A stretch of DNA of 12,991 nucleotides from positions 1-12,991 of the forward strand of contig CADCTH010000502.1 in the NCBI GenBank assembly GCA_902805495.1, read 5' to 3'. Position numbers and translations under genes: made by a program. Positions 7,674 to 12,991 of this stretch are shown here, piece after piece (the stretch's first letter is position 1; each line of letters begins with the position of its first letter). The notes beneath the pieces were generated by a model that saw only the letters and a program-made list of their open reading frames with translations, was not told the DNA's origin and ran no database searches. This DNA comes from an uncultured Actinomycetospora sp. Its GTDB lineage: Bacteria > Actinomycetota > Actinomycetes > Mycobacteriales > Pseudonocardiaceae.

Positions 7674-7680
7674 CCTCCTC
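7674..7680 (-). promoter_or_regulatory. Strong ribosome binding site GAGGAGG
   Basis: The minus strand reads GAGGAGG, then 4 bases, then GTG at 7669. It is the strongest Shine-Dalgarno sequence noticed in the window and decides the start of the 92-residue gene. Confidence 0.7.
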
Positions 7681-7711
7681 GGGCGCCGGGACGCCGGGTG
7701 GTGTGACGGGT

Positions 7712-7736
7712 GACGACGAGGTCGACCCGTGATTCC
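7712..7736 (-). promoter_or_regulatory. Possible ECF-sigma-type promoter (GGAAT-N16-CGTC)
   Basis: On the minus strand GGAAT (7732-7736) is followed by 16 bases and CGTC (7712-7715). This resembles the GGAAC / CGTC pattern of ECF sigma factors. It would start a transcript upstream of the 92-residue gene with a leader of about 35 bases. A match this short is expected by chance at some rate in GC-rich DNA, so it is only a candidate. Confidence 0.25.
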
Positions 7737-7754
7737 GACAGTGGTACCCCGGAC

Positions 7755-7772
7755 GGGGCGTGTCCACGCCCC
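7755..7772. promoter_or_regulatory. Perfect inverted repeat, 7-bp arms, 4-base centre (GGGGCGT/ACGCCCC)
   Basis: GGGGCGT 7755-7761, GTCC, ACGCCCC 7766-7772. It lies in the 181-base gap between the divergent small-gene operon and the crotonase gene. It may be an operator or a GC-rich hairpin in a leader. No T-tract follows, so it is not a classic terminator. Confidence 0.4.
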
Positions 7773-7804
7773 CCGCCGCGCCGAGACCAGCTCGTTGCAC
7801 ACGG

Positions 7805-7822
7805 ACGGTCACGGTTGACCGT
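7805..7822. promoter_or_regulatory. Perfect inverted repeat, probable operator (ACGGTCA-N4-TGACCGT)
   Basis: ACGGTCA 7805-7811, CGGT, TGACCGT 7816-7822, ending 28 bases before the crotonase start. An 18-bp dyad with unequal base content just upstream of a gene is typical of a dimeric-repressor site. A TTGCAC at 7795-7800 could be a -35 overlapped by it. The identity of the regulator is unknown. Confidence 0.5.
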
Positions 7823-7850
7823 TCCCGTCCGGGGCCGGGAGGGTGCGGAC

Positions 7851-8730
<880 letters not shown>

Positions 8731-8735
<5 letters not shown>

Positions 8736-8750
8736 CCAGGCGTGATCAGG
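8731..8750. terminator. Short dyad covering both convergent stop codons
   Basis: CCTGACCA 8731-8738, GGCG, TGATCAGG 8743-8750: 8-bp arms with one mismatch. It includes the crotonase TGA (8733-8735) and the HxlR stop (8746-8748 on the minus strand). It could act as a compact bidirectional terminator. No T-tract flanks it, so support is moderate at best. Confidence 0.35.
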
Positions 8751-9402
8751 CCGGCAGCGGCTCGGGCAGCGCGACGCTGTCGACCAGCGCGTCGAGCGCC
8801 GCCGGGTCACCGGTGAGGACCAGCGAGCCGTCGGCCTGGGCGTCGGCCACCGACAGGCCCTGGTAGACGATGCCGGCGAGCAGGGTCGGCGAGCAGCGCA
8901 CGGTGGCGTCGGCGCCGGGCAGCTCGCCCCGCTCGATCTCGAGTGCGCGGCGGGAGAGGTGCACCCGGAACGGCTGGTCGTCGAGCACGAGCTGCAGCGT
9001 CACGTCGGCGTCGGCGGCCCGCTCGGGGACGAACATCGTGCGCAGCGACAGGATGAACGAGTCGACCTTGATGCCGTCGGACTCGGGCAGCGACCGCGCG
9101 GCCCAGCGCCCGAGGGACTGGAGCACCGGCTCGAGCTCCTGGCCCCACTCGGTGAGCTCGTAGACCGCGGACGCCGCGGGCGGGGGCAGGCGCCGGCGCC
9201 GCAGGACCCCGGCCTCCTCCAGCTCGCGCAGCCGCTGGGACAGCACGTTGGGACTGGCGTGCGGGAGACCCGTGCGCAGGTCGGTGAACCGCTTGGGGCC
9301 GAGCACCAGCTCGCGCACCACCAGCAGGGCCCAGCGCTCCCCGACGAGGTCGAGCGCGTGGGCAGCACCGCAGCCGTCGAAGTAGTCCCGTCGTGCAGCC
9401 AT
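8746..9402 (-). CDS. HxlR-family transcriptional regulator with SCP2-like C-terminal domain
   Basis: This DNA-binding protein has 218 residues. The N-terminal half (about 5-105) is a winged helix of the HxlR/DUF24 type: the conserved Cys11 before ALDLVGERWALLVVREL, then GPKRFTDLRTGLPHASPNVLSQRLRELEEAGVL with the recognition helix, and the wing. In this family the N-terminal cysteine can sense thiol or electrophile stress. The C-terminal half (about 110-218) is not needed for HxlR. Its pattern TLQLVLDDQPFRVHLSRR and GLSVADAQADGSLVLTGDPAALDAL resembles SCP2-like domains that bind lipids or acyl-CoA, so ligand sensing is plausible. ATG 9402 is preceded by a leaderless-type -10, and a dyad lies further upstream. 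It ends 10 bases from the crotonase stop and is downstream of the palindrome that closes the VOC operon. Confidence 0.87.
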   Translation of the reverse strand: MAARRDYFDGCGAAHALDLVGERWALLVVRELVLGPKRFTDLRTGLPHASPNVLSQRLRELEEAGVLRRRRLPPPAASAVYELTEWGQELEPVLQSLGRWAARSLPESDGIKVDSFILSLRTMFVPERAADADVTLQLVLDDQPFRVHLSRRALEIERGELPGADATVRCSPTLLAGIVYQGLSVADAQADGSLVLTGDPAALDALVDSVALPEPLPA

Positions 9403-9408
9403 ACGGGC

Positions 9409-9414
9409 ACCCTA
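9409..9414 (-). promoter_or_regulatory. Probable leaderless -10 hexamer (TAGGGT) for the HxlR gene
   Basis: The minus strand reads TAGGGT, six bases (GCCCGT), then ATG 9402. No ribosome site is present, so translation probably begins at the transcript's first base. The same hexamer precedes the carboxylase gene. Confidence 0.55.
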
Positions 9415-9427
9415 CCACCGGATACTT

Positions 9428-9446
9428 CTACCGACCTGTCGAGTAG
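9428..9446. promoter_or_regulatory. Imperfect dyad at the HxlR promoter, possible operator
   Basis: CTACCGAC, CT, GTCG, one extra A, GTAG: arms pair fully except for the single inserted base. It sits about 14 bases upstream of the HxlR -10, over the expected -35. Many HxlR regulators control their own gene, so self-binding is a reasonable guess. The rest of the 9403-9526 gap shows no gene. Confidence 0.4.
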
Positions 9447-9526
9447 CACACTAGGACCATCACGATCCGTGCTCGGCCGACACCACCCCGTGCTCCCACG
9501 CCCACGCGCTCCCCCGCTCCGCGAAC

Positions 9527-9577
9527 GAACGAACGGCGAGTTCGCTGCATCGGATGCAGCGAACTCGCCGTTCGTTC
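9527..9577. terminator. 51-bp perfect inverted repeat (25-bp arms, 1-base centre)
   Basis: The left arm 9527-9551 begins GAACGAACGG and ends GCTGCATC. The single centre base is G 9552. The right arm 9553-9577 is its exact reverse complement. It starts 20 bases past the VOC stop in the direction of transcription and lies before the HxlR promoter. Position fits a terminator, but the stem is far longer than needed and no T-tract follows on the minus strand. GAAC occurs three times in a row at its left edge (9523-9534). Alternatives are a protein-bound palindrome or a small repeat element. Confidence 0.65.
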
Positions 9578-9596
9578 CTGGGGGCGTGCCGGCAGC

Positions 9597-9998
9597 TCAG
9601 GTGCCGGGCGCGATGAAGAACTCGAGCGCGATGCCGTCGGGGTCGCGGAACGACACCCCGGAGCCGTAGTGCGCCTTCTTGATGCCGCCGTGGGTGATGC
9701 CCAGCTCGTCGAGACGGTCGCGCCACTGCTCGAGCTCGGCGGCGCCGCCCAGACCGAAGCTGATGTGGTCGAGGCCGGTGCGGCGCTCGTCCGCGCGGTC
9801 GCCCGACTCGCGGCCCTGGTGGGTGTGCAGCCCGAAGAGCATCCCGCCGTCGAGGGCGAACACCGTGTGGTGGAACTCGCCGCCCTCCTCGTCCTCGTCG
9901 AGCACCGGGTCCGCGCCGAAGAGCCGGCTGTACCACTGGGTGCTGCGCTCGAGGTCCGAGACGGTGATCGCGACGTGCTGCAGGCCGGGGAAGGCCAT
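9597..9998 (-). CDS. Glyoxalase/VOC-family protein
   Basis: The start ATG 9998 is chosen because AAAGGAG lies 8 bases upstream and the product MAFPGLQHVAITVSDLERS begins exactly as VOC proteins do; reading further upstream would run over the crotonase gene. At 133 residues it has the usual length for two beta-alpha-beta-beta-beta modules. The four expected metal positions are filled by H8, H58 (FGLHTH), H78 (LDHISF) and E126 (IALEFF), so a metal-dependent enzyme is likely: lyase, isomerase or extradiol dioxygenase type. RDPDGIALEF is the typical closing motif. The substrate is not predictable from this. It lies 29 bases behind the ECHDC3-like crotonase gene in one operon and ends just before the long palindrome. 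A bleomycin-type binding protein is less likely because the metal ligands are kept. Confidence 0.88.
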   Translation of the reverse strand: MAFPGLQHVAITVSDLERSTQWYSRLFGADPVLDEDEEGGEFHHTVFALDGGMLFGLHTHQGRESGDRADERRTGLDHISFGLGGAAELEQWRDRLDELGITHGGIKKAHYGSGVSFRDPDGIALEFFIAPGT

Positions 9999-10006
9999 GG
10001 ACGGGG

Positions 10007-10013
10007 CTCCTTT
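10007..10013 (-). promoter_or_regulatory. Ribosome binding site AAAGGAG
   Basis: The minus strand reads AAAGGAG, then 8 bases, then ATG 9998. It lies between the crotonase stop (10028) and the VOC start and fixes the latter. Confidence 0.65.
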
Positions 10014-10027
10014 GCCGTGGGTGTCGT

Positions 10028-10843
10028 TCACTCGCGGTGCTGCCACTGCGGGGCGCGCTTGGCCAGGAAGGCCGACATGCCCTCCTGGGCGTCGCACGTC
10101 ATCGCGTTGGTCGCCATCGTGTCGCTCATCTGCTCGTAGGCCGCGTCCTCGGGCAGGTCCACCTGGCGGTAGAACGCCTCCTTCCCGATGCGCAGGGTCA
10201 CCGCGCTCGCGTCGGCGACCTTGTCCGCGAGCGCGCGCACGGTCGCGTCGAGTTCGTCGGCGGGGACGACCTGGTTCACCAGGCCCCACTCGGCGGCCGT
10301 GGCGGCGTCGATCGTCTCGCCGGTGAGCAGCAGCTGCATCGCCCGCTTGCGCCCGATCGCGCGGGTCACGGCCACCATCGGCGTCGAGCAGAACAGCCCG
10401 ATCTTCACCCCGGGCGTGCCGAACACCGCGTTCTCGGCGGCGACGGCCAGGTCGCAGGAGGCGACGAGCTGGCAGCCGGCGGCCACGGCCACGCCCTGCA
10501 CGGCCGCGATGACGGGCTGGGCCACGCGGTGCACCACGGTCATCAGCTCGGTGCAGACGGCGAAGACCTCGCGCTCCTCCTCGAGCGTCCGGTCGACCAT
10601 CTCGGACAGGTCGTGGCCGGCCGAGAACGCCGGGCCCTCGGCGCGCAGGACGATCACCCGCACCCCGTCGCGCCCGGACACCTCGGTGAGCGCGGCGTGC
10701 AGCTCGCGCATCGTGGCGACCGACAGCGCGTTGCGCCGGCGCGGGTTGGCCAACGTGAGCACTGCGGTCGCCCCCTCGACCTCGATGCGCACGGCGGGGG
10801 GCGCGGGCTCGACGGCGGTGGCGGACGGGGCACTCACGGTCAT
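10028..10843 (-). CDS. Crotonase-family protein of the ECHDC3 type, lacking both catalytic glutamates
   Basis: The product is 271 residues from ATG 10843. A disordered A/P-rich N-terminus (1-18) precedes the crotonase core. Oxyanion-hole pieces are AFSAGHDLSEM (72-82) and VQGVAVAAGCQLV (115-127). At the two acid/base positions of enoyl-CoA hydratase it has Q125 (for E144 of the rat enzyme) and G145 (for E164). The stretch FGTPGVKIGLFCSTPMVAV and the C-terminal KEAFYRQVDLPED and DAQEGMSAFLAKRAPQW closely recall ECHDC3-type proteins. It should bind an acyl-CoA but probably does not perform classical hydration; real activity is unknown. It is the first gene of an operon with the VOC gene 29 bases on. 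No clear promoter or ribosome site was found before the ATG; GTG two codons downstream is an alternative start. Confidence 0.88.
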   Translation of the reverse strand: MTVSAPSATAVEPAPPAVRIEVEGATAVLTLANPRRRNALSVATMRELHAALTEVSGRDGVRVIVLRAEGPAFSAGHDLSEMVDRTLEEEREVFAVCTELMTVVHRVAQPVIAAVQGVAVAAGCQLVASCDLAVAAENAVFGTPGVKIGLFCSTPMVAVTRAIGRKRAMQLLLTGETIDAATAAEWGLVNQVVPADELDATVRALADKVADASAVTLRIGKEAFYRQVDLPEDAAYEQMSDTMATNAMTCDAQEGMSAFLAKRAPQWQHRE

Positions 10844-10904
10844 GACCCCAGTGGACCATCCCCGCGAGCCGCGGACCAGGCCGCGCCGGGTCAGACGGGT
10901 CTCA

Positions 10905-10930
10905 GGCCGGGCTCAGGCCAGGGCCCGGCC
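10905..10930 (-). terminator. GC-rich hairpin across the end of the DUF4383 gene
   Basis: GGCCGGGC 10905-10912 and GCCCGGCC 10923-10930 are perfect 8-bp arms with a 10-base loop that contains the DUF4383 stop codon. It is a likely terminator-like stem for the minus-strand operon, but without a T-tract. The remaining bases to the crotonase start at 10843 hold no gene. Confidence 0.4.
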
Positions 10931-11665
10931 GCGCGTCGGGCCGTCGGGACCCGTCCCGTCGCCCTCGGCGCGGTCGTCGTCGAACCGCATCCAGATCTGG
11001 CGGCGCTCCTCGTGGGTGCGCGCGGAGTCCATGGCCTCGAGGCGGCGGCGCTGGTCGTCGTCGGACGCGCCCTGGGCGTGCGCCCGGGCGGCCTCGGCCA
11101 TCGCCGCATCCGCGTCGGCCTCGGCGCGCGACGAGGGGCGGGGCTGGCGGTGCGCGTCCTCGGGCTCCTCGTCGTCGGCGCCGCGCTCCTGGCGGTACGG
11201 GTTGTCGTCCGGCAGCTTCGAGACGAACCGCCCGTAGGCGCCGGTGAACAGCAGCACGAGCCCCGCGCCGATCGAGAAGAAGACGTTGGGCAGGCGGAAC
11301 GCGAGCAGGTTGTAGGCCGTCCCGATCAGCGCGAGGTTGACGAACGCCGAGACCAGGAACAGCACCCCGATGACCACCATGACGGTGGACGAGAGCCGTC
11401 CGCCCCGGATCGCCGCGGCGATGAGGACGGCCGCGGTGACCAGCGAGATCGTCGACAGCGCGCCGTTGGTCGACAGGCCCGCGACGGGCGCGCCCTCGGT
11501 GTCGAAGAACGAGAGCCCGCCGACGAGCCCGAGCACGCCGAACACGGCGATGACGACGGCGACCACGATCGCGCCGACGCGGTGCACCCACATCACCTTG
11601 TGGTCGGGGCGCACGGCGTCCGCCATCCGGGCGCGCTTGCCCCCGGTCTCCCGGTCCTGGCTCAT
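10913..11665 (-). CDS. DUF4383-family integral membrane protein
   Basis: This 250-residue inner-membrane protein has four helices at about 30-52, 68-88, 92-115 and 121-145. The pattern VFGVLGLVGGLSFFDT, then a short external loop, and finally GTAYNLLAFRLPNVFFSIGAGLVLLFTGAYGRF matches the DUF4383 family, which is widespread in Actinobacteria and has no known function. The usual VNxLHNxVH signature after the first loop is degenerate here (GLSTNGALSTISLV). A cytosolic, charged and Asp/Glu/Arg-rich tail of about 100 residues (150-250) is longer than the membrane core needs and is probably disordered. The ATG overlaps the stop of the gene before it as ATGA, so translation is coupled. Confidence 0.82.
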   Translation of the reverse strand: MSQDRETGGKRARMADAVRPDHKVMWVHRVGAIVVAVVIAVFGVLGLVGGLSFFDTEGAPVAGLSTNGALSTISLVTAAVLIAAAIRGGRLSSTVMVVIGVLFLVSAFVNLALIGTAYNLLAFRLPNVFFSIGAGLVLLFTGAYGRFVSKLPDDNPYRQERGADDEEPEDAHRQPRPSSRAEADADAAMAEAARAHAQGASDDDQRRRLEAMDSARTHEERRQIWMRFDDDRAEGDGTGPDGPTRGRALA

Positions 11666-11964
11666 CGCTGCCCCTCCGCCCGGCGCTCGGCCTCGCGGCG
11701 GGCCTCGGCGCCGGTCTCGCCGGCGTAGCCGACGTCGCGGCCCGCGGCGCGGCCGACGAACGTGTCGGTGTCGCCCGTGCCGGTGACCGAGCCCTGGTCG
11801 CCCCGGTGCTCGGCGTGCTCGCCCCCGGCCACGCGGGACGCGGCGGTGCGGGGGTCGTGCCCGGCGTCGGACTCCGACGGATCGGAGGTGGGCGAGGGCC
11901 CGACGGGTCCGCGCTCCCCGGTCAGGCGGGCCCGCCAGCGGGCGAGGGTGTCGGCGAGGGACAT
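11662..11964 (-). CDS. Small hydrophilic hypothetical protein, 100 residues
   Basis: I do not recognise this gene. I chose ATG 11964 (MSLADTLARWRARLTGERG) because GGGAG lies 8 bases upstream and the frame further out (starting at 12021) is a proline-rich run with no ribosome site. A short amphipathic basic helix at residues 2-18 is followed by a low-complexity, probably disordered middle rich in S, D, G and T. It ends with VGYAGETGAEARREAERRAE. There is no membrane segment or cysteine. It is translationally coupled to the DUF4383 gene, sharing ATGA at 11662-11665, so it may be a partner of that membrane protein. A stress-type promoter candidate lies upstream. Confidence 0.62.
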   Translation of the reverse strand: MSLADTLARWRARLTGERGPVGPSPTSDPSESDAGHDPRTAASRVAGGEHAEHRGDQGSVTGTGDTDTFVGRAAGRDVGYAGETGAEARREAERRAEGQR

Positions 11965-12004
11965 CGCGGGGGCTCCCGGGGGAAGGCGGGTGTGACCCGG
12001 GGGC

Positions 12005-12030
12005 ATAGGCGCCCCACCCACGACCGAAAC
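12005..12030 (-). promoter_or_regulatory. Possible stress-sigma (SigB/SigF-like) promoter
   Basis: On the minus strand GTTT (12027-12030) is followed by 16 bases and GCCTAT (12005-12010). Actinobacterial general-stress sigma factors read about GTTT-N15-17-GGGTAT, so two of six -10 bases differ. The start would fall near 11998, giving a leader of about 35 bases before the small protein's ATG. This is a candidate only. The rest of the 100-base gap (11965-12064) shows no gene. Confidence 0.3.
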
Positions 12031-12064
12031 GTCACGTCCTGGCGACGGCGGGTCGTCGACGGCC

Positions 12065-12823
12065 TCACCAGGGCAGGGCGGCCCGCGTGCCGTCGTCGAG
12101 GTAGGCCGGGTTCAGCCACGGCGGCAGCGCGGTGGGCACCTCGACGTCGACCCGCTCGCCGCGGAACGTCACGGTGGCCCGGGCGCCGTCCACGACGACC
12201 TCGACCTGCTCGAGGTTGCGCGGCTCCCCGGGGTCGTGGCCCAGCGCGGCCGCGGCGAAGCCCCGCAGGAGCGCCGAGTGGGAGGCGACGAGGGTGACCC
12301 CCGCCGGGTCCGAGGTGTCGAGCGCGCGGATGCCGGCCCAGGCGCGGTAGGCGATGACCTGCGGGGGTTCGAAGTGCAGGCCGACGAGCGCCATCCAGCG
12401 GTCGATCGGCCCGCCGAGGCGGGACGCGGCGCCGTAGTCGGTGTCGAAGCGGTCGTAGGCGCGGACCCAGTCCGGGGTCGGGGCGCCGTTTTGGGAGACC
12501 CGCAGCCGGTACGCCGCCACCCCCGACGACTCGCGGGCGGCGCCCTCGTGGAGGAACTGCAGGCTGTCGAACCGCGCGTCGGCCCGCGCGTCGCCCAGGT
12601 CGAGGTCGTCGCGGCGGGCGGCGAGCACCTCGCGCAGCACCCGGGCCGGCGCGGTGGCGCGCGCGGTGGGCGCGTGCACCAGGGCGACGCGGGCGTCGGC
12701 GGGCAGGTCGCCGGCCAGCTCGTCGGCCTTCGCGCGGCACTGCTCCTCGCCGTGCTCGGTGAGCCCGACGTCGTCTAAGTAGCCGTGCGTCTCGCCGTGA
12801 CGGATCAGCAGCACCCGGCTCAT
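12065..12823 (-). CDS. Histidine phosphatase (phosphoglycerate mutase-like) family protein
   Basis: The product is 252 residues. LLIRHGET (5-12) contains the phospho-accepting H9 and its R8. R55 (APTARATAP) and the second catalytic histidine H182 (VASHSALLRGF) complete the phosphate pocket, so an active phosphohydrolase is likely. It is cytosolic; the substrate is not predictable. ATG 12823 is preferred over GTG 12832 because CAGGGT lies exactly 7 bases before it, a leaderless layout like other genes here, and the family usually starts directly with a beta-strand and RHG. Leucine 16 is encoded by TTA, the rarest codon in such genomes, and CAA also occurs (residue 111). It lies 19 bases after the stop of the hydroxy-acid dehydrogenase on the same strand. 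Confidence 0.88.
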   Translation of the reverse strand: MSRVLLIRHGETHGYLDDVGLTEHGEEQCRAKADELAGDLPADARVALVHAPTARATAPARVLREVLAARRDDLDLGDARADARFDSLQFLHEGAARESSGVAAYRLRVSQNGAPTPDWVRAYDRFDTDYGAASRLGGPIDRWMALVGLHFEPPQVIAYRAWAGIRALDTSDPAGVTLVASHSALLRGFAAAALGHDPGEPRNLEQVEVVVDGARATVTFRGERVDVEVPTALPPWLNPAYLDDGTRAALPW

Positions 12824-12830
12824 GGGGCCC

Positions 12831-12836
12831 ACCCTG
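12831..12836 (-). promoter_or_regulatory. Probable leaderless -10 hexamer (CAGGGT) for the phosphatase gene
   Basis: The minus strand reads CAGGGT, 7 bases (GGGCCCC), then ATG 12823. The first base departs from TANNNT, but spacing and the AGGGT core match the promoters at 1535 and 9409. It would let the phosphatase be transcribed apart from the gene in front. Confidence 0.4.
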
Positions 12837-12842
12837 ACCTGA

Positions 12843-12991
12843 TCACCGCCCGGCGTGCACGGCGGGTTCCGCAGCGCCGAACGACGCGAGCTCGAGGTCG
12901 GCGGGCGAGCGGGCGCCGGCGAGGGCGAGCGTGAGGTCGAGCTCGGCCAGCACGTCGCGGGTCACCTGCGCGACGCCGGCCGCCCCGGCCA
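12843..12991 (-). CDS. C-terminus of FMN-dependent alpha-hydroxy-acid dehydrogenase (partial)
   Basis: The frame enters from the right edge and ends at TGA 12843-12845, giving 48 residues. GAAGVAQVTRDVLAELDLTL, then ALAGARSPADLE, matches the last helices of the lactate / glycolate oxidase family (LldD, lactate 2-monooxygenase and relatives), where G-V-x-x-V-L...L-x-x-E-L-x-x-x-x-x-L-x-G is conserved. These flavoenzymes oxidise 2-hydroxy acids to 2-oxo acids. The FMN barrel and catalytic residues are outside the window, so the substrate and integrity cannot be judged. The tail after DLE (LASFGAAEPAVHAGR) is not conserved. Confidence 0.75.
   Translation of the reverse strand, partial: AGAAGVAQVTRDVLAELDLTLALAGARSPADLELASFGAAEPAVHAGR

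Noticed and set aside
5393..7732. Long plus-strand frame (779 codons) across the carboxylase end and beyond
   Set aside because: Same R/A/G-rich shadow pattern. It also runs across the small minus-strand genes and has no ribosome site or motif.
495..7802. Very long minus-strand open frame (2435 codons) opposite the carboxylase
   Set aside because: It is a by-product of extreme GC content. Its product is a repetitive H/D/R/G/V-rich string with no domain, and it spans several real genes on the other strand.
9999..10859. Upstream extension of the VOC frame, suggesting a 420-residue fusion
   Set aside because: The added part is the out-of-frame shadow of the crotonase gene. ATG 9998 has a good ribosome site and a typical VOC start.
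10037..11728. Plus-strand frame of 563 codons opposite the crotonase and DUF4383 genes
   Set aside because: It is the antisense of well-supported genes, rich in H/G/D/R with no family resemblance.
12037..12060. Weak CGACG/CGTCG inverted repeat after the phosphatase gene as a terminator
   Set aside because: Five-bp arms without a T-tract are expected by chance in such GC-rich DNA.

Overview
This is a gene-dense, very GC-rich window. Nearly every real codon ends in G or C, several starts are GTG, and promoters have a -10 hexamer placed just before the start codon. All of this points to a high-GC actinobacterium. The gene content would suit the Pseudonocardiales, but that placement is inference, not a database result.

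Layout. (1) 1-1283, plus strand: the tail of an unidentified gene, a membrane-anchored protein with an intradiol-dioxygenase-like beta domain, and a ferric-reductase-like membrane protein whose start overlaps the previous stop by 4 bases. (2) 1294-1494: a 66-codon protein of unknown function, probably leaderless. (3) 1548-7259: the dominant feature, a 1903-residue single-chain biotin-dependent acyl-CoA carboxylase ordered biotin carboxylase, biotin carrier, central region, beta-CT, alpha-CT. This is the order of eukaryotic acetyl-CoA carboxylase, not the separate subunits usual in bacteria. (4) 7169-7669, minus strand: two small unknown genes; the second runs head-on into the carboxylase, with 91 bases coding on both strands. 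(5) 7851-8735: a crotonase-fold protein, convergent with an HxlR-type regulator that carries an SCP2-like tail (8746-9402). (6) 9597-10843, minus strand: a second crotonase (ECHDC3 type, lacking both catalytic glutamates) followed by a glyoxalase/VOC protein, ending at a 51-bp perfect palindrome. (7) 10913-11964, minus strand: a small hydrophilic protein and a DUF4383 membrane protein, translationally coupled. (8) 12065-12823, minus strand: a histidine phosphatase with a TTA codon. (9) 12843-12991: the C-terminus of an FMN-dependent alpha-hydroxy-acid dehydrogenase.

How they work together. The carboxylase would make malonyl-CoA (or a homologue) in one polypeptide. The two crotonases, the VOC protein and the regulator with a lipid-binding-like tail suggest acyl-CoA or small-molecule metabolism, but no single pathway is proven. 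The most interesting signals are the eukaryote-like carboxylase, a rare-codon block inside it that looks like a small insertion, the long perfect palindrome, and a repeated leaderless promoter geometry.
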